DNA from: an uncultured Pseudomonadales bacterium
Lineage (GTDB): Bacteria > Pseudomonadota > Gammaproteobacteria > Pseudomonadales > Pseudohongiellaceae
Direction: 5' to 3'
DNA: 64,000 nt
NCBI GenBank assembly: GCA_947259995.1
Contig: CAMYOK010000002.1
Location: 1,342,881-1,406,880, forward strand
Shown piece after piece: positions 1-8,975 of the stretch. How positions within the stretch are numbered: the stretch's first letter is position 1; every line of letters starts with the position of its first letter. Below the pieces are notes generated by a model. That model ran no database searches. It was not told where the DNA came from and worked only from the letters and a program-made list of their open reading frames with translations. The translations under genes and the position numbers were made by a program.

Positions 1-2
1 TT

Positions 3-2021
3 TTCGATCAATGGGTTTTGCGTACTGGTGCGCCGTCCCTAGCAATGGAGCTCAATGAGACTGCGACAGGACAGGCACGCATCACCCTCAGGCAAACACA
101 ATCTACTGCGGCCTACGAACTCACAATCCCCATGGCATTGTACTACCAGGGCGAAGAGGAGGCGCGTGTCATTGATGTTGAACTAAATGGCTCTGCAGTC
201 CAGTTAGACGTTGCCAATTATGATGAACTACTTGCCGTAGTAGTGGACCCCTATTTCGATGTATTTAGAAGACTCGACGCGGCAGAACTACCGCCGACTC
301 TTAGGCAGATGTTTGGCGCACAAAAAGTATTATTCGTTGTGCCGAGTGAGAACCGAGGCTTGTGGTTAGAGATGGCAGAATTTTTTACAGCGGATGCGCA
401 AATTGATGCTGAGATTGTCATGGAAGAAAACTTTGCCCTGCTCCCTGCTGATCGTTCAGTGTGGATAATGGGTCGCGACAACTCAGCGACCCCTATTATC
501 TCGGAAGCATTAGGGGCTTATGGTGTGCGCTTTGGGGAGCAAGGAATCGCAATGTTGGGTAGTGAGTTGCCTTTTGCCAACCGTAGTACAGTGTTTACTG
601 CAATTCATCCAGAGAACACTGAGCTCAGTATCGCTTGGATTCATGCGGACTCAAAAGACGCCTTGCCTGGTCTTACCGAGAAGCTTCCGCATTATGGGAA
701 ATATTCTTATCTTAGTTTTGTCGGCAGTGAGCCCACGAACGATGTAAAAGGACAATGGGAGAGCCCAGACTCACCGTTGCTTTGGTTCAATCCTCAACAC
801 GCAGCGGAGACTAGCCAAGCCAGTTTGCCAGCTCGAGCAGCTTTAGCTCAGCTCCCGCCAAAATATCTTCCATCCGCTCTTGCAGAACACGTCAATGAAT
901 TAGTCTCGCCCTCTATGCAAGGGCGTGCGATCGGAAGCCAGGGGATAGAGTTAGCCGCAGAGTATATTGCAGATCAGTTTGCAGAGATTGGATTGCGTGC
1001 ATTAGCTGACGATTACAGACAAACATGGCAGGCAGAGATTAATGGGCGTTCTGTGCCGCTAAGTAATATTGTTGGAGAGATCCCGGGCACTGATCCGGCG
1101 CTCGCCAATGCTCCCGTGATTATAGGCGCGCACTATGACCACTTAGGCATGCTTGCCGATGCAAGTGGCGAGTTACAAGTGCATCCAGGGGCGGACGATA
1201 ATGCCTCCGGTGTCGCCATCTTGCTGGAACTTGCGAGTAAGTTAAGCCAATCATTTAGTCCACTTCGGCCTATAGTATTTGTGGCCTTCACTGCTGAGGA
1301 GTCTGGTCTTCTTGGCTCACGATATTTTGTGAGTAATGCGCTCGCACCCTACAAAACAGAAGATTTTTTTGCGATGCTAAATTTGGATAGCGTTGGTCGA
1401 TTGGAGGGGCGTACCCTGCAAGTTTTTGGCTCAGACAGTGCCTATGAATGGCCGTTTATGGCGCAAGGAATTGGCTTTACTATTGGTGTTCCTTCGCAGT
1501 TTCCCGCCCAATCTGTTGCAGGAAGTGACCACGTAAGTTTCCTAGACGCGGGTGTGCCGGCGCTGCATTTGTTCAGCGGTTTGCATGCTGATTATCATAG
1601 GCCAAGCGATACTGTGGAGAAGCTTGATCTGGAAGGGTTGTCTTCCATCGCCCTGTGGTTGGAAGAGGCAGTGGTCTATCTAGCCACACGAGAGCAAGCC
1701 TTAAGGGTCACGCTGGAAAATGCGCCTCAGCGCGAAGTCAGGGCCAGTGTTGGAGCAAGGCAAGCCTCATTGGGCACAGTGCCTGAGTTCAATTATGCTG
1801 GGCAGGGCGTGCAGATATCGGGAGTTACCCCCGGCGGCGCCGCAGACATAGCAGGCTTGCAGGCACGAGATATTCTGCTGCGCTTCAATGGTGAAGTAAT
1901 CTCTAGCCTACAGGAGTATTCAGATTTCATTCGCGAATCGAGCCCCGGGGATAGTGTGACTATACAGTATCAACGAGGCGCTCAAATGATAGAAGTGGAA
2001 CTGGAATTACAGGCTCGGTAA
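3..2021 (+). CDS. M28 metallopeptidase with PDZ domain, 5'-truncated (M1-M28-PDZ composite)
   Basis: The reading frame is open to the left edge, so the first possible start (TTG at 18) is probably internal. The first ~80 residues (FDQW, then a beta-rich RQTQ stretch) look like the C-terminal end of an M1 aminopeptidase catalytic region. The M28 zinc-peptidase motifs follow: GAHYDHLG (first His at 1131-1133), GADDNASG (about 1189), AEESG (about 1291), NLDSVG and HADYHRPSDT (about 1585). All five expected metal or catalytic positions are present. A PDZ domain closes the protein (about 1770-2015: GVTPGGAADIAGLQ, DILLRFNGE). M28 enzymes release N-terminal amino acids, and a PDZ domain may dock substrate or partner C-termini. 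Cellular location cannot be judged because the N-terminus is missing. The M28 and PDZ calls are strong; the M1 call rests on a short piece. Confidence 0.88.
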   Translation, partial: FDQWVLRTGAPSLAMELNETATGQARITLRQTQSTAAYELTIPMALYYQGEEEARVIDVELNGSAVQLDVANYDELLAVVVDPYFDVFRRLDAAELPPTLRQMFGAQKVLFVVPSENRGLWLEMAEFFTADAQIDAEIVMEENFALLPADRSVWIMGRDNSATPIISEALGAYGVRFGEQGIAMLGSELPFANRSTVFTAIHPENTELSIAWIHADSKDALPGLTEKLPHYGKYSYLSFVGSEPTNDVKGQWESPDSPLLWFNPQHAAETSQASLPARAALAQLPPKYLPSALAEHVNELVSPSMQGRAIGSQGIELAAEYIADQFAEIGLRALADDYRQTWQAEINGRSVPLSNIVGEIPGTDPALANAPVIIGAHYDHLGMLADASGELQVHPGADDNASGVAILLELASKLSQSFSPLRPIVFVAFTAEESGLLGSRYFVSNALAPYKTEDFFAMLNLDSVGRLEGRTLQVFGSDSAYEWPFMAQGIGFTIGVPSQFPAQSVAGSDHVSFLDAGVPALHLFSGLHADYHRPSDTVEKLDLEGLSSIALWLEEAVVYLATREQALRVTLENAPQREVRASVGARQASLGTVPEFNYAGQGVQISGVTPGGAADIAGLQARDILLRFNGEVISSLQEYSDFIRESSPGDSVTIQYQRGAQMIEVELELQAR

Positions 2022-2023
2022 TG

Positions 2024-2173
2024 TCACTGAATAAAGAAGTACAGTGCCCCAATAACAATGGAAAAAGTCACTAAAACGAACAGGGTCTTCTGCAATAAAC
2101 CACCGCTTCGGTTACGAAACTGGTAATCCTCTTCAATAAAAATGGGATTGTAACGTCGTCTGAACATTCTCAT
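2024..2173 (-). CDS. Small single-pass membrane protein, unknown function
   Basis: Hypothetical protein of about 49 residues. I place the start at the ATG ending at 2173 because GAGAG lies just upstream of it. A longer version from 2218 has no such site. The N-terminal half is basic and polar (MRMFRRRYNP, then FIEEDYQFRNRSGG). One hydrophobic helix follows (TLFVLVTFSIVIGALYFF) and the protein ends right after it. The topology suggests an inner-membrane anchor with a cytoplasmic head. It is convergent with the peptidase gene, with two bases between the stop codons. I recognise no family. The call rests on the start site and the clean amphipathic-plus-TM layout. Confidence 0.5.
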   Translation of the reverse strand: MRMFRRRYNPIFIEEDYQFRNRSGGLLQKTLFVLVTFSIVIGALYFFIQ

Positions 2174-2360
2174 ATTTACTCTCACTAAAAAGTGTTGCTG
2201 GGCTATATGAAAGCCCATTGAACACTATCGACTAGTCTTCCACATGCAGAAATCGTGGCAAATCACAGAACAATTCTGACCAATTGTGGCAGTGCCTTAG
2301 AAATTTACTGTGCCGTGTACACAGAATGCCGCTTGCGAGGGTTATGAGAATGAAAAACCC

Positions 2361-2392
2361 TGTTATTATTCAGCCCAATAATCACAATAACA
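2361..2392. repeat. Nested inverted repeat in the leader of the first DUF5916 gene
   Basis: TGTTATT and AATAACA form the outer arms, and ATTATT/AATAAT form inner arms. It ends ten bases before the ATG at 2402. The position fits an operator or an RNA hairpin controlling the downstream gene. No regulator can be named. Confidence 0.3.
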
Positions 2393-2401
2393 CGGTAATT
2401 A

Positions 2402-4792
2402 ATGATGCTCCGCCCCCTTCAATTGAGTCAGATTTCGGCTGTACTGCTCAGCTGCGCGACTGTTTCTCATATCAATGCACAAGAGAACACACCAAACCCA
2501 GCGTTAAGCAAAGTTCCGCAATCCGAATCCCGGATTAGTTTGGACGGCGTGCTCGATGAACCTGTGTGGCAAACGCTGCCTATTATCGACGGCATGCGGA
2601 TAATCCAGCCCGACACATTAGAGCCTGCGCCACTAGAGACTCACACGAAAATTTTTTATAACGAGCGTGGGCTCTACGTCGGAGTAATGAACTTTCAGGA
2701 CCCGGACACTTTAGTGGCTAGAATGAGTTCACGCGATGCAGGTGTGCAGCGTGATGGCTATGTGATCTCCATCGACCCTTCTGGTGAGGGGTTGTATGGT
2801 TATTTTCTGCGCATCAATTTGCCTGGAACTTTTTCCGACGGGACAATTTTGCCAGAAAGGCAAATTAACCGGCAATGGGATGGTCCGTGGGACGCCGTGA
2901 CTAAAGAAGTCGAAGATGGCTGGATAGCGGAAATTTATATCCCTTGGTCGATGATGACCTTGCCGCAAAGCGGTGAGACTCGCACGCTTGGTATCTACAC
3001 CGAACGAATGGTCGCTAGTCGAGCGGAGACCTATTCTTGGCCGGCGCTTCCTAGCACCGCAGGAGAGTATCTTTCTGGTTTTCAAAAGTTTGATTTAACT
3101 GGCATTAACCCCGCCACACAATTTACCTTCTATCCCTATGCCTCTAGCACGTTCGACAATATAAACAATACAACGGACTATCGAATGGGGGCTGACTTGT
3201 ATTGGAAACCCAGCTCCAACGTGCAAGTTTCTGCAACCTTGAATCCTGACTTCGGCACAGTAGAGTCAGATGATGTCGTGGTGAATCTCAGTGCGTTCGA
3301 GGTTTTCTTTGAAGAGAAGCGTGCCTTCTTTCTTGAAGGACAAGATATCTTTAGCACCTCCCCTAGAGACGGTGGAGGTGGCGGGAGTCCCACTACATTA
3401 TTAAATACTCGGCGTATTGGGCGACAAGCGATGTTCGACATTCCTGCGGATGTTGAGGTGATCGCTACCGATGTAAGCCGGCCTAGCGAACTGCTTGGGG
3501 CTATGAAGGTGACTGGGCAGAATGGCCCGTGGCGTTATGGCACCTTGTTGGCCGCTGAGGATGAAACAATTTTACGAGGAAGGCGGGCCGATGGCTCGCG
3601 TGTCAATCTGCAAGCACAGGGCCGTGACTTTGCCGTGGCACGTCTTTTGTACGAAGATACAAGTAGCGGAGGCCGCAGAGGAATAGGTTGGTTTGGGAGT
3701 GCTCTGTCGCACCCCGACCGTGATGCGTTCGTGAATGGAGTCGACCTGCACTACTTCTCTGCAGATACACGTTGGAAATGGGATGGGCAACTCGTGCACA
3801 GCGAAGCGCAAGATGTGACGGGTTCTGGAATGTATTTTGATATGAATTATCGGCCAGAGCGTGGTGTCCAGCACGAATTGGTGGGCACCTATTTCGATGA
3901 TTCTATAGAGCTCAATGATATTGGCTTCTTGCAGCGCAATGATTTGATACAGATGGACTATACGTTCAGCAAAACGGAATCCAATTTGCCTGGTCTGCGC
4001 ACACGCACTCGTAGTCTGGATGTGAAAAACCAGTGGAATACTGACGGACGTCCCGTGCGTTTAGGCCTATTTTTAAAGCAGAGTTTAAGCTTTACAGACA
4101 ACTCCTCAGTTAGTACTGAGGGGCGTTTTTTTCCCTCGCGCGTAGATGATCGTCTAAGCCGTGGCAATGGCACATTCAAGATCCCTGAGCGCTGGTCGTT
4201 CATTATGAACTGGAATAGCGACCGGTCTCGCCCTATCTCCTTTGGTGCGGGTATTGATCTTGGCCAGGAGGACTTGGGGGACTCGGCGATTACTTATTCG
4301 AGTAATGTCACCTGGCAACCCCATGGTTCCTTCTCTATCGATGCCAGTTTGCGCTATGTGGACTCCGATGGTTGGCTAGTGCATCAGGGGGCAGGGCGCA
4401 TGACCACTTTCGAATCCACAGAATGGGCACCGCGTCTGGAGATGGACTACTTCCTTACCGCTAAGCAGCAAGTGCGCTTTAGCTTGCAATGGACGGGCAT
4501 TAAGGCTTTTGAGGAGCGCTTCTATCAAGTTGACCCAGGCAAGGTGGACAATTTACTTGAGACTGACAAGCTGACGGTCGATCCAGACGATTTCTCCGTT
4601 AGTCGTTTGAGTTTCCAAGCTCGCTATCGTTGGGAGCTAGCCCCCTTATCTGATTTGTTCTTTGTGTATACGCGTGGGGGCAATCTTGCCAGGACTTTTG
4701 CAGATGACTTCTCTGGGATGTTGGCGCATGCTTGGACTGATGAGATCGTCGATAACTGGGTGCTGAAACTGCGCTATCGTTTGGGTAGCTAA
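2402..4792 (+). CDS. DUF5916 protein with N-terminal CBM9-like domain
   Basis: 796 residues. A plausible signal peptide ends near HINAQ. A CBM9-like beta-sandwich follows (about residues 40-220: ISLDGVLDEPVWQTLP, ERGLYVGV, DGWIAEIYIPWSMM). The rest is a long beta-rich region with the DUF5916 hallmarks LNPDFGTVESDDVVVNLSAF and FFEEKRAFFLEGQDIF, then repeated amphipathic strands to the C-terminus that would fit an outer-membrane barrel. The family is common in marine and polymer-degrading bacteria, but its biochemical role is not established. A paralogue lies at 14785-17007. Start: ATG ATG at 2402, first one chosen. The family assignment is firm; binding of sugar is only suggested by the N-terminal fold. 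Confidence 0.85.
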   Translation: MMLRPLQLSQISAVLLSCATVSHINAQENTPNPALSKVPQSESRISLDGVLDEPVWQTLPIIDGMRIIQPDTLEPAPLETHTKIFYNERGLYVGVMNFQDPDTLVARMSSRDAGVQRDGYVISIDPSGEGLYGYFLRINLPGTFSDGTILPERQINRQWDGPWDAVTKEVEDGWIAEIYIPWSMMTLPQSGETRTLGIYTERMVASRAETYSWPALPSTAGEYLSGFQKFDLTGINPATQFTFYPYASSTFDNINNTTDYRMGADLYWKPSSNVQVSATLNPDFGTVESDDVVVNLSAFEVFFEEKRAFFLEGQDIFSTSPRDGGGGGSPTTLLNTRRIGRQAMFDIPADVEVIATDVSRPSELLGAMKVTGQNGPWRYGTLLAAEDETILRGRRADGSRVNLQAQGRDFAVARLLYEDTSSGGRRGIGWFGSALSHPDRDAFVNGVDLHYFSADTRWKWDGQLVHSEAQDVTGSGMYFDMNYRPERGVQHELVGTYFDDSIELNDIGFLQRNDLIQMDYTFSKTESNLPGLRTRTRSLDVKNQWNTDGRPVRLGLFLKQSLSFTDNSSVSTEGRFFPSRVDDRLSRGNGTFKIPERWSFIMNWNSDRSRPISFGAGIDLGQEDLGDSAITYSSNVTWQPHGSFSIDASLRYVDSDGWLVHQGAGRMTTFESTEWAPRLEMDYFLTAKQQVRFSLQWTGIKAFEERFYQVDPGKVDNLLETDKLTVDPDDFSVSRLSFQARYRWELAPLSDLFFVYTRGGNLARTFADDFSGMLAHAWTDEIVDNWVLKLRYRLGS

Positions 4793-4895
4793 CAAGACCT
4801 ACGCGGGTTGCGGGCAATCCAACCCTTGCAATACGGCTGACACACAGTTGAAATAAGCTATCGCCTAATCTAATTGGCTTTAAAAGGATCCTCAG

Positions 4896-5942
4896 ATGCA
4901 GCGTTTTCAAACCCTATTCCGTCCCATTTTCGGAGCAATCGCTATGAGTGTCGTGCTCGGTGCATCCCTACCCACTTCTGCAGTGGCGCAGTCAAATGAG
5001 AAAGTTGTTGTGGCGCACCGCGGTGCTAGCGGCTATTTGCCTGAACATACTCTTGCCGCGAAGGCCATGGCGTATGCCATGGGCGCCGATTATATCGAAC
5101 AAGATGTTGTGATGACCAAAGACGATCAGCTTCTAGTGATTCATGATACGACGCTTGATCGCACAACCGATGTCGCAGAAAAGTTTCCTAGTCGGGCGCG
5201 CGCGGATGGCAAATTCTATGTTGTCGATTTCACCTTGGCGGAGATACTGACGCTGGATGTGAGTGAGGGCTTTCAAACAGTAGATGGAGAGAAAGAGCCG
5301 TATTACAGCTCTCGCTTCCCGTTGGGCAAAGCAACATTCAAGATGCACACTCTCGCGCAGGAAATCGAGCTCATTCAGGGGCTGAATCAATCGATGGGGC
5401 GTGATGTTGGGATCTACCCAGAGCTCAAATCGCCAGCATTCCATGCACAGAACGGCAAAGACCTCGGCAGGGCTGTCCTGCAAGTCCTTAAAGACTACGG
5501 TTACACAAAGAAAAGCGACAGAGTGTTCGTGCAGACCTTCGAGTTTGATGAGCTCAAGCGAGTACATGACATCCTGATGCCAGAGCTCGGGATCGACTTG
5601 CCTTTGGTGCAATTAATCGGTGGTGACGAGTCCAAATGGATGTTGAGCGAGTCGGGGATTAAGGAGATCGCGGCCTATGCCGATGGCGTTGGGCCTGAAA
5701 AATCGATGCTTGTTGGCGAGAATTCAAGCAAAGGGCGTGTCGAAATTACCGATTTTGTCAGTTTAGCGCATGCACAAGGGATGCAGGTGCACCCCTACAC
5801 TTTCCGGCTAGACGAAGGGCAACTCCCTGATTTTGCAGATAGTTTTGAGCAAATGTTGGATATTTATCTGTTTGATATCGGGATAGACGGGGTGTTTACG
5901 GATTTTCCTGACCGTGCGGTTGAGTTTATTCGCAGTCATTAA
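4896..5942 (+). CDS. glpQ: Periplasmic glycerophosphodiester phosphodiesterase GlpQ
   Basis: 348 residues, close to the usual GlpQ length. It hydrolyses glycerophosphodiesters from phospholipid breakdown to glycerol-3-phosphate and an alcohol. The signal peptide ends at PTSAVAQ. The catalytic GDPD region starts with VAHRGASGYLPEHT, followed by GADYIEQDVVMTKD (Glu and Asp metal ligands), VIHDTTLDRTTDV (catalytic His), YPELKSP and the late VHPYTFR and IDGVFTDFPD motifs. AAGGAT lies about 8 bases before the ATG. No glpT is adjacent. A hairpin terminator follows directly. PldA elsewhere in the window could feed it lysophospholipid-derived substrates, which is an inference. Confidence 0.95.
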   Translation: MQRFQTLFRPIFGAIAMSVVLGASLPTSAVAQSNEKVVVAHRGASGYLPEHTLAAKAMAYAMGADYIEQDVVMTKDDQLLVIHDTTLDRTTDVAEKFPSRARADGKFYVVDFTLAEILTLDVSEGFQTVDGEKEPYYSSRFPLGKATFKMHTLAQEIELIQGLNQSMGRDVGIYPELKSPAFHAQNGKDLGRAVLQVLKDYGYTKKSDRVFVQTFEFDELKRVHDILMPELGIDLPLVQLIGGDESKWMLSESGIKEIAAYADGVGPEKSMLVGENSSKGRVEITDFVSLAHAQGMQVHPYTFRLDEGQLPDFADSFEQMLDIYLFDIGIDGVFTDFPDRAVEFIRSH

Positions 5943-5949
5943 GCGTTCC

Positions 5950-5971
5950 GGCGCATCTTCTTAGATGCGCC
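5950..5971 (+). terminator. Hairpin terminator after glpQ
   Basis: Perfect 9-bp stem GGCGCATCT / AGATGCGCC with a four-base loop, starting 8 bases after the glpQ stop. It is followed by a pyrimidine-rich stretch (TTCCTCCTGCC) rather than a pure T-run. Confidence 0.65.
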
Positions 5972-6020
5972 TTCCTCCTGCCTTTGCAGAACCTACTAGG
6001 CGTTTCATGCAATTTTGACG

Positions 6021-6026
6021 TATAAT
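6021..6026 (+). promoter_or_regulatory. Probable -10 element for the RNA helicase gene
   Basis: A consensus TATAAT 95 bases upstream of the ATG at 6122. No clear -35 hexamer is visible at the right spacing. It would give a 5' leader of about 90 nt; csdA/deaD genes are known for long, cold-responsive leaders. Confidence 0.45.
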
Positions 6027-6121
6027 ACCTGCCCGTTTGAATTTGCAGCTGTTCTTCCGCATTCAGTTTCATCCGTCACTGCATTACTCTTCTTAATAGT
6101 TTCACCAGTACAAGGCCTGAT

Positions 6122-8320
6122 ATGTCATCCAGTACCCGCCCGGAACTCAGTTTTGCTGAGCTCGATTTACCCCAATTTCTACAAGATACGCTGAATAAAG
6201 TCGGCTATGAAAAGCCGTCTCCAATTCAACAAGCCACAATTCCGGTGCTGCTGGAAGGCAAAGATGTTGTGGGAATGGCTCAAACTGGAACGGGAAAAAC
6301 CGCTGCGTTCGCATTGCCTGTGCTCGCTAAGATCGATCTGTCAAAAAGCCATATCCAAGCGCTAGTACTGTGCCCTACTCGCGAACTCGCGATTCAAGTA
6401 GCAGAAGCGTTTCAGACCTACGCGGCTGGCATGCGTGGTTTTCATGTGCTGCCTATCTACGGTGGGCAAGATATGGGGCGGCAGTTGTCCGGTCTGCGTC
6501 GTGGTGCGCAAGTAGTTGTAGCGACGCCGGGGCGCTTGCTCGATCACTTGAACCGCAAGACGATCAATCTTTCAGAGCTCAATACACTGGTATTGGATGA
6601 AGCCGATGAAATGCTTCGTATGGGTTTTATCGACGACGTCGAAACAATTCTAGAAAATACGCCTAAGACACGCCAAGTGGCGCTCTTCTCCGCGACAATG
6701 CCTGGCCCTATCCGTTCGGTGGCACAGAAGTACCTTAATCAGCCCCAAGAAATCAAAATTGAAAGCGCCATCTCCACGAATGAGGATATCGAGCAGTTCT
6801 ATTGGTTAGTGCAAGGGACCAATAAACTCGATGCTTTAACGCGCATACTCGAAGTCGAAGAATTCGATGCGATGATTATTTTCGTGCGCACTAAAACCAG
6901 CACAGTAGACCTTGCCGACAAACTGAGTGCGCGTGGGTTTGCTGCCTCGCCACTGAATGGTGATATGAATCAAGCGATTCGTAGCAGAACTGTCGATCAA
7001 CTAAAGAAAGGCGTGCTAGATATTATCGTTGCCACTGATGTGGCCGCACGTGGTTTGGACGTGGATCGCTTGAGCCACGTCATGAACTTCGATATTCCCT
7101 ATGATGATGAAGCCTACGTGCACCGAATTGGGCGAACAGGGCGTGCAGGTAGAAGTGGTAAAGCGATTCTGTTTGTGGCTCCGCGTGAGCGTCGCTTGTT
7201 GGCCTCTATCGAGAAAACAACACGCAAGAAAATTACGCGCATGGAGTTGCCAACGCGCGGTGAACTAATCGAAAAGCGTAGCGCAGTATTCAAAGAAGGC
7301 ATCTCCGAAGCGATCGTGGGCGGAAAGCTCGAATTCTTCCATAAGTTAGTGGATGACCTAGTGCGAGAGCATGAATGTACGCCAGAGCATGTCGCTGCGG
7401 CGATGGCCTATTTGCTGCAGAAAGATAGGCCTTTGGAGCCAAATCTTGGGCATGGAGACTCTCCAAGAAGCGATCGTGAAGGGTTCGCCTACACAGACTC
7501 ACAGAATCGCCGTGAGCGCCCAGCCAAGCGCGGAAAGGACGAAGGCCGAGCGGCAGAGCGTCCAAGCCGACGCGAGCGCACAGAGAAGCGCAAGCCAAGT
7601 GAGAACGAGTTTGCTGAAGTTTTGAGCGGCAACGATTTTGCCGAAGAGCGCCCACGTGCTCCGCGCAGAGAACATAACCCAGCCGATGATGGCCGAGCGA
7701 AACCATTGCGTGACTATCCGGATATTCCAATGGAACGATTCCGCATACAAGTAGGCCACAAAGATGGAGTGACGCCAAGAGAAGTGGTCGGTGCCATTGC
7801 GAACGAAGCGGAAATCGAAGGCCGGTATATTGGCCATATTCGAATTTATGATGACTACTGCACAGTAGATTTGCCCGGCGGAATGCCGAAAGAGGTCATG
7901 CAGGTCCTGCAAAAAACGCATATTTGCAGCAAGCCTTTGAATATTGAAGCGGTGAATAAATCGCCGCGTGGTGCCCCTTCAACGCAGCCGCGACCGGCGC
8001 GCGCGGAGCGCCCGAAGAAAGAAGGGTTTAAGAAAGAAACATTTAAGAAAGAACGTGATGCGAAGAGGCCAGCGCTCAAGAAGCAGGTAGACAGTCCAGC
8101 GCCAAAAGCCAAGGTCGTCGAGAAAGCGGCCGCACCCAAAGCCGTGTTCGAAGAGGGGCAGAGTAAAGATATCACTCGTGAAGTTCTCGAACGCTTCCCA
8201 GATTTGGATGCCTCTTCAACTCGCGCCAAGCCCAAAGCGTCGAAAGCGAAAGTAAAAAAGCGCAGTGATAAAGACAAAGGCAAGCGCCGCACGCCATCGA
8301 GCAAACCGCCTGCAGAGTAA
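6122..8320 (+). CDS. deaD: DEAD-box ATP-dependent RNA helicase DeaD/CsdA
   Basis: 732 residues. It unwinds RNA duplexes using ATP and acts in ribosome assembly and cold-stress RNA turnover. Visible motifs in order: Q motif (GYEKPSPIQQ), AQTGTGKT (about residue 56), PTRELAIQ, TPGRLLDH, DEAD (about 159), SAT (about 192), IIFVRTKT, ATDVAARGLDV and HRIGRTGRAGR (about 334). A DbpA-type RNA-binding domain follows (about 531-605, YPDIPMERFRIQVG and GHIRIYDDYCTVDLP), flanked by highly charged Arg/Lys/Glu-rich linkers and a long Lys-rich tail. The tail and linkers are low complexity and make this longer than the 629-residue E. coli protein. It stands alone, convergent with the DoxX-like gene. The DbpA domain plus tail supports DeaD over RhlE/RhlB. 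Confidence 0.96.
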   Translation: MSSSTRPELSFAELDLPQFLQDTLNKVGYEKPSPIQQATIPVLLEGKDVVGMAQTGTGKTAAFALPVLAKIDLSKSHIQALVLCPTRELAIQVAEAFQTYAAGMRGFHVLPIYGGQDMGRQLSGLRRGAQVVVATPGRLLDHLNRKTINLSELNTLVLDEADEMLRMGFIDDVETILENTPKTRQVALFSATMPGPIRSVAQKYLNQPQEIKIESAISTNEDIEQFYWLVQGTNKLDALTRILEVEEFDAMIIFVRTKTSTVDLADKLSARGFAASPLNGDMNQAIRSRTVDQLKKGVLDIIVATDVAARGLDVDRLSHVMNFDIPYDDEAYVHRIGRTGRAGRSGKAILFVAPRERRLLASIEKTTRKKITRMELPTRGELIEKRSAVFKEGISEAIVGGKLEFFHKLVDDLVREHECTPEHVAAAMAYLLQKDRPLEPNLGHGDSPRSDREGFAYTDSQNRRERPAKRGKDEGRAAERPSRRERTEKRKPSENEFAEVLSGNDFAEERPRAPRREHNPADDGRAKPLRDYPDIPMERFRIQVGHKDGVTPREVVGAIANEAEIEGRYIGHIRIYDDYCTVDLPGGMPKEVMQVLQKTHICSKPLNIEAVNKSPRGAPSTQPRPARAERPKKEGFKKETFKKERDAKRPALKKQVDSPAPKAKVVEKAAAPKAVFEEGQSKDITREVLERFPDLDASSTRAKPKASKAKVKKRSDKDKGKRRTPSSKPPAE

Positions 8321-8344
8321 ATTCTGCTAGGTGGGTTCGCTCAT

Positions 8345-8378
8345 GCAATCTGAGAAGTGTTGCCACCTCTCAGATTGC
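8345..8378. terminator. Inverted repeat between convergent deaD and DoxX-like genes
   Basis: Perfect 11-bp arms GCAATCTGAGA / TCTCAGATTGC separated by 12 bases, lying between two converging stop codons. No T-run on either strand, so it may be a weak or Rho-assisted bidirectional terminator. Confidence 0.5.
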
Positions 8379-8385
8379 AGGCTGT

Positions 8386-8802
8386 TTAAAGCGATTTACC
8401 GAGTTTAATGGTCATCAAGGTGTCAGCATCTCGCAAGATGTATAAGGCATAACAAGCCGCGAACATCGGCCAAGCAGCAAAGAACAGCATATTGTCAAAG
8501 CCAAGATAGTAGTTCCACGAGGCTAGCGTCGACGCCCCATGGAGCAACAAAATGGCACCATAAGTCAGTCGTTTGGCGACTCCCGCCACAAAGGCCAAAA
8601 CCAAAGCCAATTCCAAAGCGGCCACTGCAAAGATCAGCGCTTCCCCTAGCCTTTCAATCCCATAGAAATTCGCAAAAATTCCCGTCGCATGGCTAGGATT
8701 GACAAACTTGTCGAGCGTCCACATCAGCATCACTATGAATACTCCTAGTCGCAAAGAGAGCAGCGCGCGTGGTAGTTGAACCTTTAGTTGAGCATCGTAC
8801 AT
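8386..8802 (-). CDS. DoxX-like integral membrane protein
   Basis: About 138 residues with four predicted transmembrane segments (LLSLRLGVFIVMLMWTLDKF; EALIFAVAALELALVLAFVAG; LTYGAILLLHGASTLAS; MLFFAAWPMFAACYALYIL). This is the four-helix pattern of the DoxX/DoxX-like superfamily, whose members are often linked to respiratory or redox membrane complexes without a defined reaction. The start is the ATG at 8802: GGAG lies six bases upstream, inside what would be the first codons of a longer version starting at 8814. Monocistronic. The family call is by topology and the N-terminal LRLGVFIVMLMWTLDKFVNP stretch, so it is moderate. Confidence 0.6.
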   Translation of the reverse strand: MYDAQLKVQLPRALLSLRLGVFIVMLMWTLDKFVNPSHATGIFANFYGIERLGEALIFAVAALELALVLAFVAGVAKRLTYGAILLLHGASTLASWNYYLGFDNMLFFAAWPMFAACYALYILRDADTLMTIKLGKSL

Positions 8803-8941
8803 TTTTGACTCCAATGGTGTGTTTATCTAGGCTAGGTAAACTTCCTTAAACAGAAGCGATTGTTTAATAGAGTCGCGAACCTACACTTTGTGACAGATGG
8901 GTAGCCATTAAAGTACGGTGTTACTTGCGAAAACATTCCCC

Positions 8942-8947
8942 TATACT
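8942..8947 (+). promoter_or_regulatory. Possible -10 box of the phn operon
   Basis: TATACT 29 bases before the phnD ATG, in an otherwise gene-free 173-base stretch. The -35 is ambiguous (TTACTT with 15 bases or GTGTTA with 18). AGGGGGG lies just before the ATG as ribosome-binding site. Confidence 0.3.
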
Positions 8948-8975
8948 CCAATTAGAGAATCGCTAAGGGGGGCGT

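Noticed and set aside
2284..2538. 84-codon frame overlapping the DUF5916 start
   Set aside because: It runs through the signal-peptide coding region of the DUF5916 gene in another frame and encodes no recognisable domain.
5133..5612. 159-codon frame antisense to glpQ
   Set aside because: Shadow of the glpQ coding sequence on the other strand; no start signal or domain.
8880..8920. Pho box in front of phnD
   Set aside because: A single CTGTCACA-like half-site exists on the minus strand, but the second half at the 11-base repeat does not match.
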